A stretch of 64,000 nt of DNA from Flavobacterium psychrophilum (lineage in GTDB: Bacteria > Bacteroidota > Bacteroidia > Flavobacteriales > Flavobacteriaceae). The notes beneath the pieces are model-generated. The model saw only the letters and a program-made list of their open reading frames with translations, did no database searches and was not told where the DNA came from. The DNA is taken from contig DYPB01000002.1 of assembly GCA_020720185.1 (NCBI GenBank), positions 1 to 64,000 on the forward strand, read 5' to 3'. Within the stretch, counting starts at the first letter, position 1, and each line of letters begins with the position of its first letter. This document shows, in pieces, positions 35,216 through 45,558 of the stretch. The translations under genes were made by a program, and so were the position numbers.

Positions 35216-36844
35216 TTATCTTTTTAAACTTTTGTTTTCAAAACTTGAAATATCTATAACTGACTCTAAATCAACATCAAAAGAAATGTTTACACTGTCG
35301 CCAACAATAGTTACAGGTAGCTCATTTGATAATTGAGAGGATCCTACAAAAATGTTTGGAAAATTTTTTACTTTAAAATAATAGAAACTATTTCCATTTT
35401 TTACATCGTTTTGAATTCTGGTAATGATAGATTTTAACTGCTTTTTAGTCGAAACGCTGTTTGCATTTATTTTATTATCTGCAGAATTATAAACATTTTT
35501 GTATGAAGTTAAGGTTTCTCTCATTGTATTGCCAACACCAACAATAGTATAATCGGAAATGGCAACCATTGCAAACATTTTTACTAATCCGCCATTGTCT
35601 TTAAGGGTCATTACATAGGTTGGAATATTATTTATATTATATGGTATTGGTAGTGAGGCTGTATATCCTTTTTCTTGAACTTTTCCTTGTGCCGAACGCT
35701 GTGCGGCATATTCTGTTGCTCCGCTTTGTTTGTAAAAAGTAGTTTCCTTGGTTCTGGTATCTACTAAGACAAAACCAACCGCCGATTCATCTTTTCCGAC
35801 AGAAGTTAATCCTGTGTACCAATATGATTTATGATTTTGTCCATAAACCAAAGTTAATCCTTCTGTAATTTGAAGTTTATTTGCGTTAGAAAAATTCCAA
35901 TATCCGTTCACTAGCTCGCCCCAATCATTTAGTTGGTTTTCTATAAAAGCAATTGGTTGTATTCTATCTACCCATAACGGGGTTTTTGCAATAGAATATT
36001 CGGAAATTTTACCCGTTTGTGCATCTAAAATAATTGTTCCAATAGCATCGTTTGCTGAAAAACCAATTTTTTTTACATATTTTGTAACTATCCAAAACGG
36101 ATTTCCTTTATCGTCAATTTCAAAACTAAAATCGGTTAAACCAGCCGTCATATAGCCATTAAAATACAGATGTCTTTTTATATCAGACTGAAAATAAGCT
36201 CCTTGCTGATATTTAATTTTCACCTCTTTACCCTCAATATTTTGTACTAATTTTACATCTCGCTCATTAGTTGCCGATACCATTACATATCCTGCGGTGC
36301 CTTCTTTATTGTTGAGCCACTTAAAAAAACCTGAATGCAAAAGCGGTGCAACCCAATATAAATCATTATTTACTTTTTGAATACAAAACTCGCCTAACTC
36401 TACCTGACTGCCTAAAGCGGGTTGTGATCCTAATGTTTTTTCTCCTAAAAGATGTGCTAAATTCTCATCTACTACTCTAATTTTATCAATAGAAATGGGT
36501 GCAATGTGGTTAGAAATATTTTCTCCGTTTTTTACATTTCCAATTAGTTCCTGATAGGATTTAGTGTGCAACATCTTTGAACTTGTAATAATTGGCAAAG
36601 CAATAATATAAAAAAGTAGCCCTAAAATTAAGAAAATAAAAATTTTATTTGGTTTCTTATTAATTCTTACTTGTTTGTATTCTGTTGATAATGAAATACC
36701 TGTAAACTGAATCGTATAAAAAGCAATCAAAACCAATACAATTATAGGTACTTTCAAAAAACCATAATTAAATACAGGCATAAAGAAATAAATCATCAAT
36801 AGTGCTAACACTATTATAAGAAGGAAAGGGGTAATTTTTTTCAT
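35216..36844 (-). CDS. membrane-anchored protein with large extracytoplasmic domain, function unknown
   Basis: A 542-residue protein with membrane segments at about 7-21, 32-50 and 70-89, then a domain of about 450 residues outside the membrane. That domain has repeated beta-rich modules resembling PepSY/KNOW-type folds (FWIVTKYVKKIG, IGTIILDAQTGKISEYSIAKTP, VGFVLVDTRTKETTFYKQSG). The conserved-looking core ALGSQVELGEFCIQKVNNDLYWVAPL recalls a membrane family also found in Firmicutes, which has no assigned role that I know. The barrel gene follows 21 nt downstream. Confidence 0.7.
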   Translation of the reverse strand: MKKITPFLLIIVLALLMIYFFMPVFNYGFLKVPIIVLVLIAFYTIQFTGISLSTEYKQVRINKKPNKIFIFLILGLLFYIIALPIITSSKMLHTKSYQELIGNVKNGENISNHIAPISIDKIRVVDENLAHLLGEKTLGSQPALGSQVELGEFCIQKVNNDLYWVAPLLHSGFFKWLNNKEGTAGYVMVSATNERDVKLVQNIEGKEVKIKYQQGAYFQSDIKRHLYFNGYMTAGLTDFSFEIDDKGNPFWIVTKYVKKIGFSANDAIGTIILDAQTGKISEYSIAKTPLWVDRIQPIAFIENQLNDWGELVNGYWNFSNANKLQITEGLTLVYGQNHKSYWYTGLTSVGKDESAVGFVLVDTRTKETTFYKQSGATEYAAQRSAQGKVQEKGYTASLPIPYNINNIPTYVMTLKDNGGLVKMFAMVAISDYTIVGVGNTMRETLTSYKNVYNSADNKINANSVSTKKQLKSIITRIQNDVKNGNSFYYFKVKNFPNIFVGSSQLSNELPVTIVGDSVNISFDVDLESVIDISSFENKSLKR

Positions 36845-37026
36845 CTGATTATAATATTTTATTTATTGGAAGATGGAACACTCATAATCAAATCCTTGTG
36901 TGTTGGAAAATTTCCATCATGGGCGTTTCATTTTATTTGAAGATTAAAATTATACAATTATACGCAAAAAGTTAAGTAATGTTACAAATAAAACAGACAA
37001 TAGTTTTAAATTTTTATAAATTAAAC

Positions 37027-37034
37027 TACTTTTG
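37027..37034 (+). promoter_or_regulatory. -7 promoter element of fabD
   Basis: TACTTTTG fits TAnnTTTG and lies 25 nt before the fabD ATG; the upstream element is not clear. Confidence 0.5.
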
Positions 37035-37059
37035 TATTTTAATTTTTTAAATAGAAGCT

Positions 37060-37932
37060 ATGAAAGCATACCTATTTCCAGGTCAAGGAGCTCAATTTAC
37101 AGGAATGGGCAAAGAATTATATGAAAATTCTGAATTAGCCAAAACAATGTTTGAAAAAGCCAATGAAATTTTGGGTTTTAGGATTACAGATATTATGTTT
37201 AACGGTAGTCCCGAAGCCTTAAAAGAAACTAAAGTTACGCAACCTGCCGTTTTTTTACACTCGGTTGTATTAGCAAAAACAATAGAAAATTTTAAACCCG
37301 AAATGGTTGCAGGACATTCACTTGGCGAATTTTCAGCATTAGTTGCCAGTGGAGTATTAAGTTTTGAAGACGGTTTACAATTAGTCTCAAAAAGAGCATT
37401 AGCTATGCAAAAAGCTTGCGAAATTACACCATCTACTATGGCGGCGGTTTTAAATCTTGAGGATAAAATTGTGGAAGACATTTGTGCCTCTATTGATGGG
37501 GTTGTGGTTGCTGCAAATTATAATTGTCCTGGTCAATTAGTAATTTCTGGCGAGTTTACGGCTGTTGAAAAAGCTTGCGAGGTGATGAAAGCTGCTGGTG
37601 CAAAACGGGCATTAATATTGCCTGTTGGCGGTGCTTTTCATTCGCCAATGATGGAACCAGCCCGAGAGGAACTAGCAACAGCAATAGAAAACACAACTTT
37701 TTCAAATCCTATATGTCCTGTTTATCAAAATGTTACGGCAAGTGCTATTTCTGATGCCGATGAGATTAAGAAAAACCTCATCATTCAGCTAACTGCTCCT
37801 GTAAAATGGACACAATCTGTAAAACAAATGATTGCCGATGGTGCAACCTTATTTACCGAAATTGGTCCTGGAAAAGTTTTAACAGGATTGGTTAATAAAA
37901 TAGATAAAGAGGCTGTTGTTGCTAATATCTAA
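37060..37932 (+). CDS. fabD: malonyl-CoA--ACP transacylase
   Basis: Transfers malonate from CoA to acyl carrier protein for fatty-acid synthesis. The 290 residues have the N-terminal FPGQGAQFTGMG motif, the nucleophile serine in VAGHSLGEFSAL, an arginine about 25 residues later (SKRALAMQKAC), and the histidine in GGAFHSPMM. It is followed by a PAP2-like membrane protein gene starting 10 nt later. Confidence 0.97.
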   Translation: MKAYLFPGQGAQFTGMGKELYENSELAKTMFEKANEILGFRITDIMFNGSPEALKETKVTQPAVFLHSVVLAKTIENFKPEMVAGHSLGEFSALVASGVLSFEDGLQLVSKRALAMQKACEITPSTMAAVLNLEDKIVEDICASIDGVVVAANYNCPGQLVISGEFTAVEKACEVMKAAGAKRALILPVGGAFHSPMMEPAREELATAIENTTFSNPICPVYQNVTASAISDADEIKKNLIIQLTAPVKWTQSVKQMIADGATLFTEIGPGKVLTGLVNKIDKEAVVANI

Positions 37933-37942
37933 ATCAAATCTA

Positions 37943-38554
37943 TTGAAAAAAATATTACCCGTATTTTCTTATTTATTCCATCCAATATTTATTCCAACAA
38001 TGGGATGTGTATTGTTTTTTTATATAACCAAAGGTTATTTTTTTGCAACAAAATTTGAAGTACTTTTAATTTTATTTCAGGTGGTTTTGCTTACCGTTTT
38101 TCTTCCAGTATCCTTTTATTTTTTATTAAAATCTTTTGGAATGGTAGATACTATAATGATTTTAAACCTCTCTCAACGAAAAAAACCATTAATAATCCAA
38201 GCAATATTAATACTTATCCTAATTAAAGAAGGTGTTATTGAAAATAGGGTTTTTGAACTTTATTATTATTTCTTGGGTGGTTTTTTAAGCACCATTTTTA
38301 TACTTATTTTTCTTTTTTTTAAAATAAAAATAAGCATCCACATGGTTGGTATGGCGTCTTTATTGTTTTTTGTTGTTGGATTAAGCCTTCATAATTATAC
38401 TAATTATATCGAGCTAATTTCTTTTTTGTTATTACTAACTGGTTTTGTAGCCTCGTCAAGGCTTTTGATGAAAGCCCATACAAATAAGGAGTTGTTTTTT
38501 GGTTTTGTATCAGGAATGATATCGCAGGTTGTTTTTTGGTATTTTTGGTTATAA
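37943..38554 (+). CDS. PAP2-like integral membrane protein (divergent)
   Basis: A 203-residue protein with about six hydrophobic segments. The C-terminal sequence SSRLLMKAHTNKELFFGFVSG matches the third motif of PAP2 lipid phosphatases (SR...H...E/D...G), but the first motif (K...RP) is reduced to QRKKPL and the middle SGH motif is not evident, so activity is doubtful. The TTG at 37943 was chosen because it gives MKKILPVFSYLFHP just after the fabD stop; an upstream TTG at 37916 overlaps fabD by 17 nt. Neither start has a clear ribosome-binding site. Confidence 0.7.
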   Translation: MKKILPVFSYLFHPIFIPTMGCVLFFYITKGYFFATKFEVLLILFQVVLLTVFLPVSFYFLLKSFGMVDTIMILNLSQRKKPLIIQAILILILIKEGVIENRVFELYYYFLGGFLSTIFILIFLFFKIKISIHMVGMASLLFFVVGLSLHNYTNYIELISFLLLLTGFVASSRLLMKAHTNKELFFGFVSGMISQVVFWYFWL

Positions 38555-38557
38555 AAA

Positions 38558-38616
38558 TTCCCCTTCGGGTTTTTCTTTTAAGGTATAATCCAAAAAAGAA
38601 AAATCCGAAGGGGGAA
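38558..38616. terminator. long bidirectional terminator between the PAP2-like gene and eno
   Basis: A 22-nt left arm starting TTCCCCTTCGGG and a 23-nt right arm ending CCGAAGGGGGAA pair with one bulge around a 14-nt loop, and A/T-rich tracts lie inside the arms. Confidence 0.75.
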
Positions 38617-38659
38617 GTATTTTACAATTATCACACCTTTTTATCAGTCCAGCAATTTT

Positions 38660-39991
<1,332 letters not shown>

Positions 39992-40081
39992 TTACAAAGA
40001 TAAATATTTTGGCTTTAAATTTGAAATAAAACATGTCAAATGTAACATATCTATTTTTTTTTGCCTTCGATTAATGATTTT

Positions 40082-40762
40082 TTAATACTCTAATTTTCCA
40101 ACATAACGCATTAATTTTACAATTTTAGTCTTTCGGTTATTAATGAAAGTTGAAGAGTTGGTTGCTTTAAATTTTCGAGGGTTAGGCAAAATTGCGGCAA
40201 TACTTGCGGCTTGTTGGGGAGTCAATTTTACGGCTTCTTTTTTGTACCAATGTTTTGCTGCGGCTTCAATGCCATAAACTCCGTTGCCCATTTCTATTGA
40301 GTTAAGGTAAACTTCCATTATCCGTTCTTTGCCCCAAACAATTTCGATAAGTATTGTAAAATAGGCCTCAAAAGCCTTTCGGATATAACTGCGTCCTTGC
40401 CATAGAAATACATTTTTTGCAGTTTGTTGACTAATTGTGCTTCCGCCTTTAATTCGTCTGCCTCTGTTATTGTTCTTAAAGGCTTTTTGCATCGCTGTAA
40501 AGTCAAAACCATTGTGGGTTAGAAAAGTACCGTCCTCACTGGCAATAACTGCTTTCTGGATATTTATTGATATTTCCTGAATTGGCACCCAGTCGTGGCT
40601 ACAAATCATTTCGTTATTTGCTGCCTTTTGTTCCATTGCCCTTGTAATCATTAGTGGGGTGAATGGTACTGGAATAAATTTAAAAATAACAACCAAAACA
40701 AAGGATACTTCAAAAAAGAGAAGTACTGTCTTTTTAATAAAATTAAATGTTTTTTTTATCAT
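40082..40762 (-). CDS. mtgA: monofunctional biosynthetic peptidoglycan transglycosylase
   Basis: Polymerises lipid II into glycan strands at the inner membrane. The 226 residues have one N-terminal membrane helix (about 11-30) and a GT51 domain: catalytic Glu76 in SEDGTFLTHNGFD, the motif RRIKGGSTISQQTAKN, then KERIMEVYLNSIEMGNGVYGIEAAA. There is no transpeptidase domain. Length is typical. Confidence 0.95.
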   Translation of the reverse strand: MIKKTFNFIKKTVLLFFEVSFVLVVIFKFIPVPFTPLMITRAMEQKAANNEMICSHDWVPIQEISINIQKAVIASEDGTFLTHNGFDFTAMQKAFKNNNRGRRIKGGSTISQQTAKNVFLWQGRSYIRKAFEAYFTILIEIVWGKERIMEVYLNSIEMGNGVYGIEAAAKHWYKKEAVKLTPQQAASIAAILPNPRKFKATNSSTFINNRKTKIVKLMRYVGKLEY

Positions 40763-40833
40763 AAAAAATTAAATTATAGTTACAAAATTACCCTAATTAT
40801 AATTCGTAAAAAAGTAAAAGATTGAATATTTGA

Positions 40834-43800
40834 TTAAAAAAATGCTCGTAACTGTATATTTCCAGTATGAATAGTTTGGCTGTTTTCTGATTTTCGTCCT
40901 TGATAATTAAGGTTTAATTCTAAATATTGTGTAAGATTTTTTTGTAAAAAAAACCGCCAAGAAGTGTTTTTTCCTACCTGAAACCCCTCAAGCATCTGAA
41001 AGGCTGCGGGCGATAATTCGTTGCCTATAAAATTATTTTCATACAAAGAAATTTCAGCATTTGTTATGAATTTTTTTTCATTATTATAAGAAAATGAAGT
41101 CCCAAAATGATTTTGTTTTAAGAACTCAATACCTATTAAATTTTGTTTTTTCTGAAATTCATAGAACACTGCAAAATTTGCATTTTTGTTCAACAGATAA
41201 GATATTTTAGGAACTATTTGAAAACCTTTTATTTCATAATTTCTACTGCTGTAATTTTCTGATTTTGAGTGTGATAGAAAATTTTTTTCGTCAAATGAAA
41301 TTAACCATAATTTTTGTATCAAATGAGCATATTCTAATTGATGATATTCCAAATTATTTTCAACACTTCCAACGGATAAAAAATTTTTACTATTATTACT
41401 TGAAAAAGAATAGGTTATGGAGTTTTTTTGTTTGCCTCGATGATAATACAAACTATTTTTGAAATTAGAATTTAAACCTAATAAATCATTATCTCTTTGA
41501 AACGGATTTAGATTAAAACTATCAGAGCTTCTAACTGCTTTTTGTTCAATTAGGTAGCTTGTTTGATTATAAAAAAAAGATAGTATTTTTTTTAACCCTT
41601 TCTCATTTTGCCAAACATTTGGATTTAAAATTAACGATTCTGAAAACCTATTTTGATGTGTTTTTATAAAAATTTGGTTGGGCAAAAATACCCTAACAAA
41701 TTTTGCTTGATCTGGAAATGGTGCAATCTCAAATTCCTGCAATTCTTGAATTCCGTTGGCATTATAGTCATACCAAGTATAAACTCCCATTCCTGGTGCA
41801 ACCTCAAGATAGGTAAATTCTTGTTGCGGAATTGTGCCTGATGTGGTTTCAAGAGCGGTTGTGGTTTGAACCAGATCGAAAAAAAACCGTCCGTTGTGCA
41901 AAAATCGAGAATTTAACGAATTCTGATTTTTAATCGCCTCATTTTCAAATTTAAGAGTTCTGTAGTTTACAAATAAAGACAAATCGTTTGTTTTGGTTTT
42001 TATTATTTTTGAATTGATATAATAAGAATTTGAATTATTTACTCGTTGCAAAATACCTGCATACAAACTGTCGTTTAATCGTTTCAAAAAACCAAGTTCT
42101 AGAAAAACTTTTGTACTATCACCTTTACCAACAAAACCGCCAAATTCAATAAATTTTTGACTTAAATTGGATAATTTATTAGTGCTTTTAAGTACTTCCT
42201 GATTATTTTCGGTTCTAAAACTACTACCAATCCAGTGTTTTTTAAGATGATATTTTGTTGTAAAATTATTTCTTAAAAATTCAGATTTAGCATAAGTTCC
42301 TTCGCTTCGTAAAAAACTACCAGCGTTTTGAATTATAAAATTACAAACTTTAAAACTGCCATCAATTTTGTGTTTATTTCCTAAAAATATATCTGTAAAA
42401 GACAGATTTTCAAATTGATAAGATATTTTTCCTTGATTTGGTAAAATAAAATCCAAACCAGATGTTAAATAACTTTGATTGTTAATAATTGGCAAACTGG
42501 TTGGTGTCAAATTCCAATCTCGGTTAAACTCTATAGAAAAAAGTCTTTCTATGGTTGTGAAGTTTTTATGAATAAATTGATAATTTATAAAACTATCAAC
42601 TTTCCATTTGTTAGAAAACAGTCTTTGCTTTAAATTTATTTTACTCGCAACTCCTTGATTGTCTTGATCATCAATAGCGGAAAAAAGATTTTTATCATTA
42701 TTACTGACAGTCATTTCGAAATTCAAAAAGGTTTTTTCGGTTGGATTGTATTTACCTAAAACGGTTGCTAATTGTATTTGATTTGGGGGAATAAGTTTTA
42801 TGGTTGGTTCGTAATTTCCTTGTAAAACCCCAGCAATAGGAGCGGTATATTGATAAATTTTTCCAATAGCGGCTGTGTTTGATAAAACATAATTACCCAA
42901 ATTATTGCCAACAAAACTAAACTTTACGCTATAAAGTATATCTGTCGAATTATTTGAATATTCAAAAGTACTAATCCCAGAAACGATTGTTTTTTTATAT
43001 AAAATTTTATTTGTAGAATAACTATCCTGATAGGCAGACGCTGCATTCATTAGGTTTTGATTATCACCTGCATTTGCTAATATTTGTGCCTGTTCTTCCG
43101 ATAGATTTTGTTGTATTGGTTGGTTTTTTACATCGTTTTCGGAATAAATAGAACCGCTTAAACTCCATTTTTTGGTTTCTTGAGCTAAACCGCCATAGGT
43201 TACAAAACGAGTATAATTTCTATCCGTGTATTGATATTCTATAACAATTCTCATTTCGGAAGTGATAGGAAACTGGGAAGTAAATTTTATTTCACCAGCA
43301 TTATAATCAATAATATAGTCTTCTTTTTCGCCTAATTTTTTCAGAATCCCGTTTACAAAAACCTTCTCGCTTCCTGGAATCACCAAAATGTATAATTCTC
43401 CATTTTCGCCTCGTAATTTATAAGGTCCTTGGTTACCTTCTTGGGCTATGAAATTGCTTTTTGCATATTTGCCCTGAACCAAAGCTGCGTTTGCAAAAAC
43501 AGTTGTTGTCGAATTGTCATTATCAAATTTAAAATTTGCGGACAAACCTTGTACTTTTTTATTAAAATTTAAGAATGTCGATTTGCGGTTTTCTAAAAAT
43601 AAATCGCCCGCCCTAATGTTCCATTTATCAGAAAAAAATTCAATGAAAATCTGGTCAAATTCTGTTAATTTTTGAGAATATCCACCGTTTCTTAAAGGCA
43701 AATTACTATCCTGAATAGAGGCTTTAACGCTCACCTTGTCTGACATTTTGCCTGTAATTTGCAAATCAAGATTAGAATTTACCACCGAATTTTGATTGTT

Positions 43801-44247
43801 TCCAATAGTAATGCCTCGGGTAATGCTGCCAGAAGTATTCAAACCATCAAATGGTTTATTTTTAATTGCCGTATTTACATTAATTGTATATAAATCACCT
43901 CCAAATTGGTTACTAACTACTTTATTTGAATCATAAATATGGTATTCTTTGGTTAGGTAATCAGGATATTTAAGATAATTTACAGTCAGTGTATCTTTAT
44001 TTTTTGGATAATTTTTATTAAAAATCAAGCTGCTTTTCTTAAAATCTATTGTATAAAAAGAAGTGGGTATTTCTTTATTATTTCTATCTATAATTTTAAA
44101 AAACTGGTTGTTGATACACTTATTATCAATAAAAATAGTGTCGTTTGTAGAAATAATTTTCTTGCTTGCATAGGGGGAATAAATCTCTTGTGCATCCAGA
44201 TTTGCCGTGAGAATTAGTAAGAACGCTAAAATTATTTTTCGACACAT
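40834..44247 (-). CDS. large SprA-like outer-membrane protein, function unknown
   Basis: A 1137-residue exported protein (signal MCRKIILAFLLILTANLDAQ). Residues about 140-370 carry segments that recur in the T9SS translocon protein SprA and related Bacteroidota proteins: NLDLQITGKMSDKVSVKASI, a QGPYKLRG motif, VIPGSEKVFVNGILKK, DYIIDYNAGEIKFT and IVIEYQYTDRNYTR. The rest alternates amphipathic strands and probably forms a large barrel. SprA is about twice as long, so this is not SprA itself. It stands alone between mtgA and yicC. The role may concern secretion or the surface, but that is inference. Confidence 0.75.
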   Translation of the reverse strand: MCRKIILAFLLILTANLDAQEIYSPYASKKIISTNDTIFIDNKCINNQFFKIIDRNNKEIPTSFYTIDFKKSSLIFNKNYPKNKDTLTVNYLKYPDYLTKEYHIYDSNKVVSNQFGGDLYTINVNTAIKNKPFDGLNTSGSITRGITIGNNQNSVVNSNLDLQITGKMSDKVSVKASIQDSNLPLRNGGYSQKLTEFDQIFIEFFSDKWNIRAGDLFLENRKSTFLNFNKKVQGLSANFKFDNDNSTTTVFANAALVQGKYAKSNFIAQEGNQGPYKLRGENGELYILVIPGSEKVFVNGILKKLGEKEDYIIDYNAGEIKFTSQFPITSEMRIVIEYQYTDRNYTRFVTYGGLAQETKKWSLSGSIYSENDVKNQPIQQNLSEEQAQILANAGDNQNLMNAASAYQDSYSTNKILYKKTIVSGISTFEYSNNSTDILYSVKFSFVGNNLGNYVLSNTAAIGKIYQYTAPIAGVLQGNYEPTIKLIPPNQIQLATVLGKYNPTEKTFLNFEMTVSNNDKNLFSAIDDQDNQGVASKINLKQRLFSNKWKVDSFINYQFIHKNFTTIERLFSIEFNRDWNLTPTSLPIINNQSYLTSGLDFILPNQGKISYQFENLSFTDIFLGNKHKIDGSFKVCNFIIQNAGSFLRSEGTYAKSEFLRNNFTTKYHLKKHWIGSSFRTENNQEVLKSTNKLSNLSQKFIEFGGFVGKGDSTKVFLELGFLKRLNDSLYAGILQRVNNSNSYYINSKIIKTKTNDLSLFVNYRTLKFENEAIKNQNSLNSRFLHNGRFFFDLVQTTTALETTSGTIPQQEFTYLEVAPGMGVYTWYDYNANGIQELQEFEIAPFPDQAKFVRVFLPNQIFIKTHQNRFSESLILNPNVWQNEKGLKKILSFFYNQTSYLIEQKAVRSSDSFNLNPFQRDNDLLGLNSNFKNSLYYHRGKQKNSITYSFSSNNSKNFLSVGSVENNLEYHQLEYAHLIQKLWLISFDEKNFLSHSKSENYSSRNYEIKGFQIVPKISYLLNKNANFAVFYEFQKKQNLIGIEFLKQNHFGTSFSYNNEKKFITNAEISLYENNFIGNELSPAAFQMLEGFQVGKNTSWRFFLQKNLTQYLELNLNYQGRKSENSQTIHTGNIQLRAFF

Positions 44248-44307
44248 ATTTTATAATAACCCAGAAATCTCAAAAATAGTATGTTTTTAAGGTAAAAAAA
44301 TAATAAT

Positions 44308-45168
44308 TTATAATACATTCAATATCTGTTCTTTAATTTTTTCTAATTCATCTTTCATCATTACTACTAATTTTTGCATCTCAGTATGGTTTGATTTGGA
44401 TCCCATTGTGTTAATTTCTCTACCCATTTCTTGTGTAATAAAAGCGAGTTTTCTGCCATTGGCATTTGGTTCGTTGATGGTTTCTAAAAAATAATCTAAA
44501 TGGTTTGTTAGTCTAACTTTTTCTTCTGAAATGTCTAATTTTTCGAGATAATAAATCAATTCTTGTTCAAAACGGTTTTCGTCAACAGCAATTTTGAGTT
44601 CTGCAATAGCATGATGCAGCTTGGATTTTATATTTTGCACTCTTTCAGGTTCGAGTTCAAGGGCTTGATACATATTTGAACGGATATTTGCAATGCGAAG
44701 TAGGAATTCTTTTTCTAATGATTTTCCTTCGTCATGACGAAAGTTTATGATATTTTCTATAGTTTGAATAATTGTTTTATGAATATCAGTCCATTCGTTT
44801 TCGTCAATTTCTTCTCGAACAATTTTTAACGAATCTGGGATTCTAATTGCCATTTTCATCAGCTCGGTCTCGTCAGCTGTTGGGTTAATTTGTTTAAATT
44901 GTTTGATGTATGATTGTAGAACTGCAACATTAATTTGTGAACTGGTTTCATCTGCTGTATTTTCAATAAAAACGGTGCAGTCTATTTTTCCTCTTTCTAA
45001 TTTTGTTGCAATTTCGTTTCTAATAGCTAATTCCTTTTCTCGATAAACATAGGGCAATCTAACATTTAAGTCCATTCCTTTGCTGTTTAGTGATTTTATT
45101 TCAACGGTTACTTTCTTACTGGCAATTTGCAGAGTTGCTTTACCAAATCCTGTCATTGATTGTATCAT
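44308..45168 (-). CDS. YicC/YloC family endoribonuclease
   Basis: A 286-residue cytoplasmic protein with the family start MIQSMTGFGKATLQI and the N-terminal YicC domain (EIKSLNSKGMDLNVRLP, FIENTADET), a long helical middle, and the DUF1732 C-terminal segment (YFLETINEPNANGRKLAFITQEMGREINTMGSK). Family members cleave RNA, and in E. coli YicC affects small-RNA stability. In many genomes gmk follows yicC; here the next gene downstream on the strand is the SprA-like gene. Confidence 0.92.
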   Translation of the reverse strand: MIQSMTGFGKATLQIASKKVTVEIKSLNSKGMDLNVRLPYVYREKELAIRNEIATKLERGKIDCTVFIENTADETSSQINVAVLQSYIKQFKQINPTADETELMKMAIRIPDSLKIVREEIDENEWTDIHKTIIQTIENIINFRHDEGKSLEKEFLLRIANIRSNMYQALELEPERVQNIKSKLHHAIAELKIAVDENRFEQELIYYLEKLDISEEKVRLTNHLDYFLETINEPNANGRKLAFITQEMGREINTMGSKSNHTEMQKLVVMMKDELEKIKEQILNVL

Positions 45169-45393
45169 TTTTATCTTTTTTGTGGGGTTTATAAGGTTTT
45201 TATTTTTTTTAATAACGGCAAATTCAAGTTATATATGAACCCTTCCATTGCTGTTATTTGTTTGTAAAGATACCTCTTTTGGAGTTAAAAAACAAAATTC
45301 CTCTTTTTTGGTCTTCCTACAGATTTATTCTTTTTTATTTTTTCTAATAGCTTAGTTTGGGAGAAATTTTCTTTATTTAATAACTCAATTGCT

Positions 45394-45401
45394 TATCTTT
45401 G
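45394..45401 (+). promoter_or_regulatory. -7 promoter element of the thiL unit
   Basis: TATCTTTG matches TAnnTTTG exactly but lies 158 nt before the thiL ATG, leaving a long leader. A -33 TTG is not found at the expected distance. Confidence 0.5.
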
Positions 45402-45407
45402 TTGCTG

Positions 45408-45558
45408 TGTTGCACGAGCCAATGGAGAACTGGCAAAGCAATTGACTCCATTTTTGTGCATTTTGATTGAGGAGTAAGTCCAATAATTTTTAACTGTTTA
45501 GAAAAAGGAAAATATGAAATACATTGCGAAAATCAAAAGTTTAAGAAAATAATTTATA
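45408..45558 (+). promoter_or_regulatory. possible structured leader of thiL with 12-codon basic leader frame
   Basis: Between the -7 element and thiL, TGCAC (45411) pairs with GTGCA (45456), enclosing GCCA/TGGC (45418, 45431) and GGAG/CTCC (45424, 45446) in an order that would form a pseudoknot. A second small hairpin lies at 45466-45484. At 45514-45552 a 12-codon frame (MKYIAKIKSLRK) follows an AAGGAA sequence and ends 6 nt before thiL. The TPP riboswitch core is absent. The function is unproven. Confidence 0.35.

Noticed and set aside
45415-45450. tmRNA tag-like coding segment (ANGELAKQLTP in one frame)
   Set aside because: It does not end in the Ala-Ala of ssrA tags, and no tRNA-like ends surround it.
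45402-45558. TPP riboswitch before thiL
   Set aside because: The conserved CTGAGA and ACCTGA cores are absent, although the gene is a thiamine gene.
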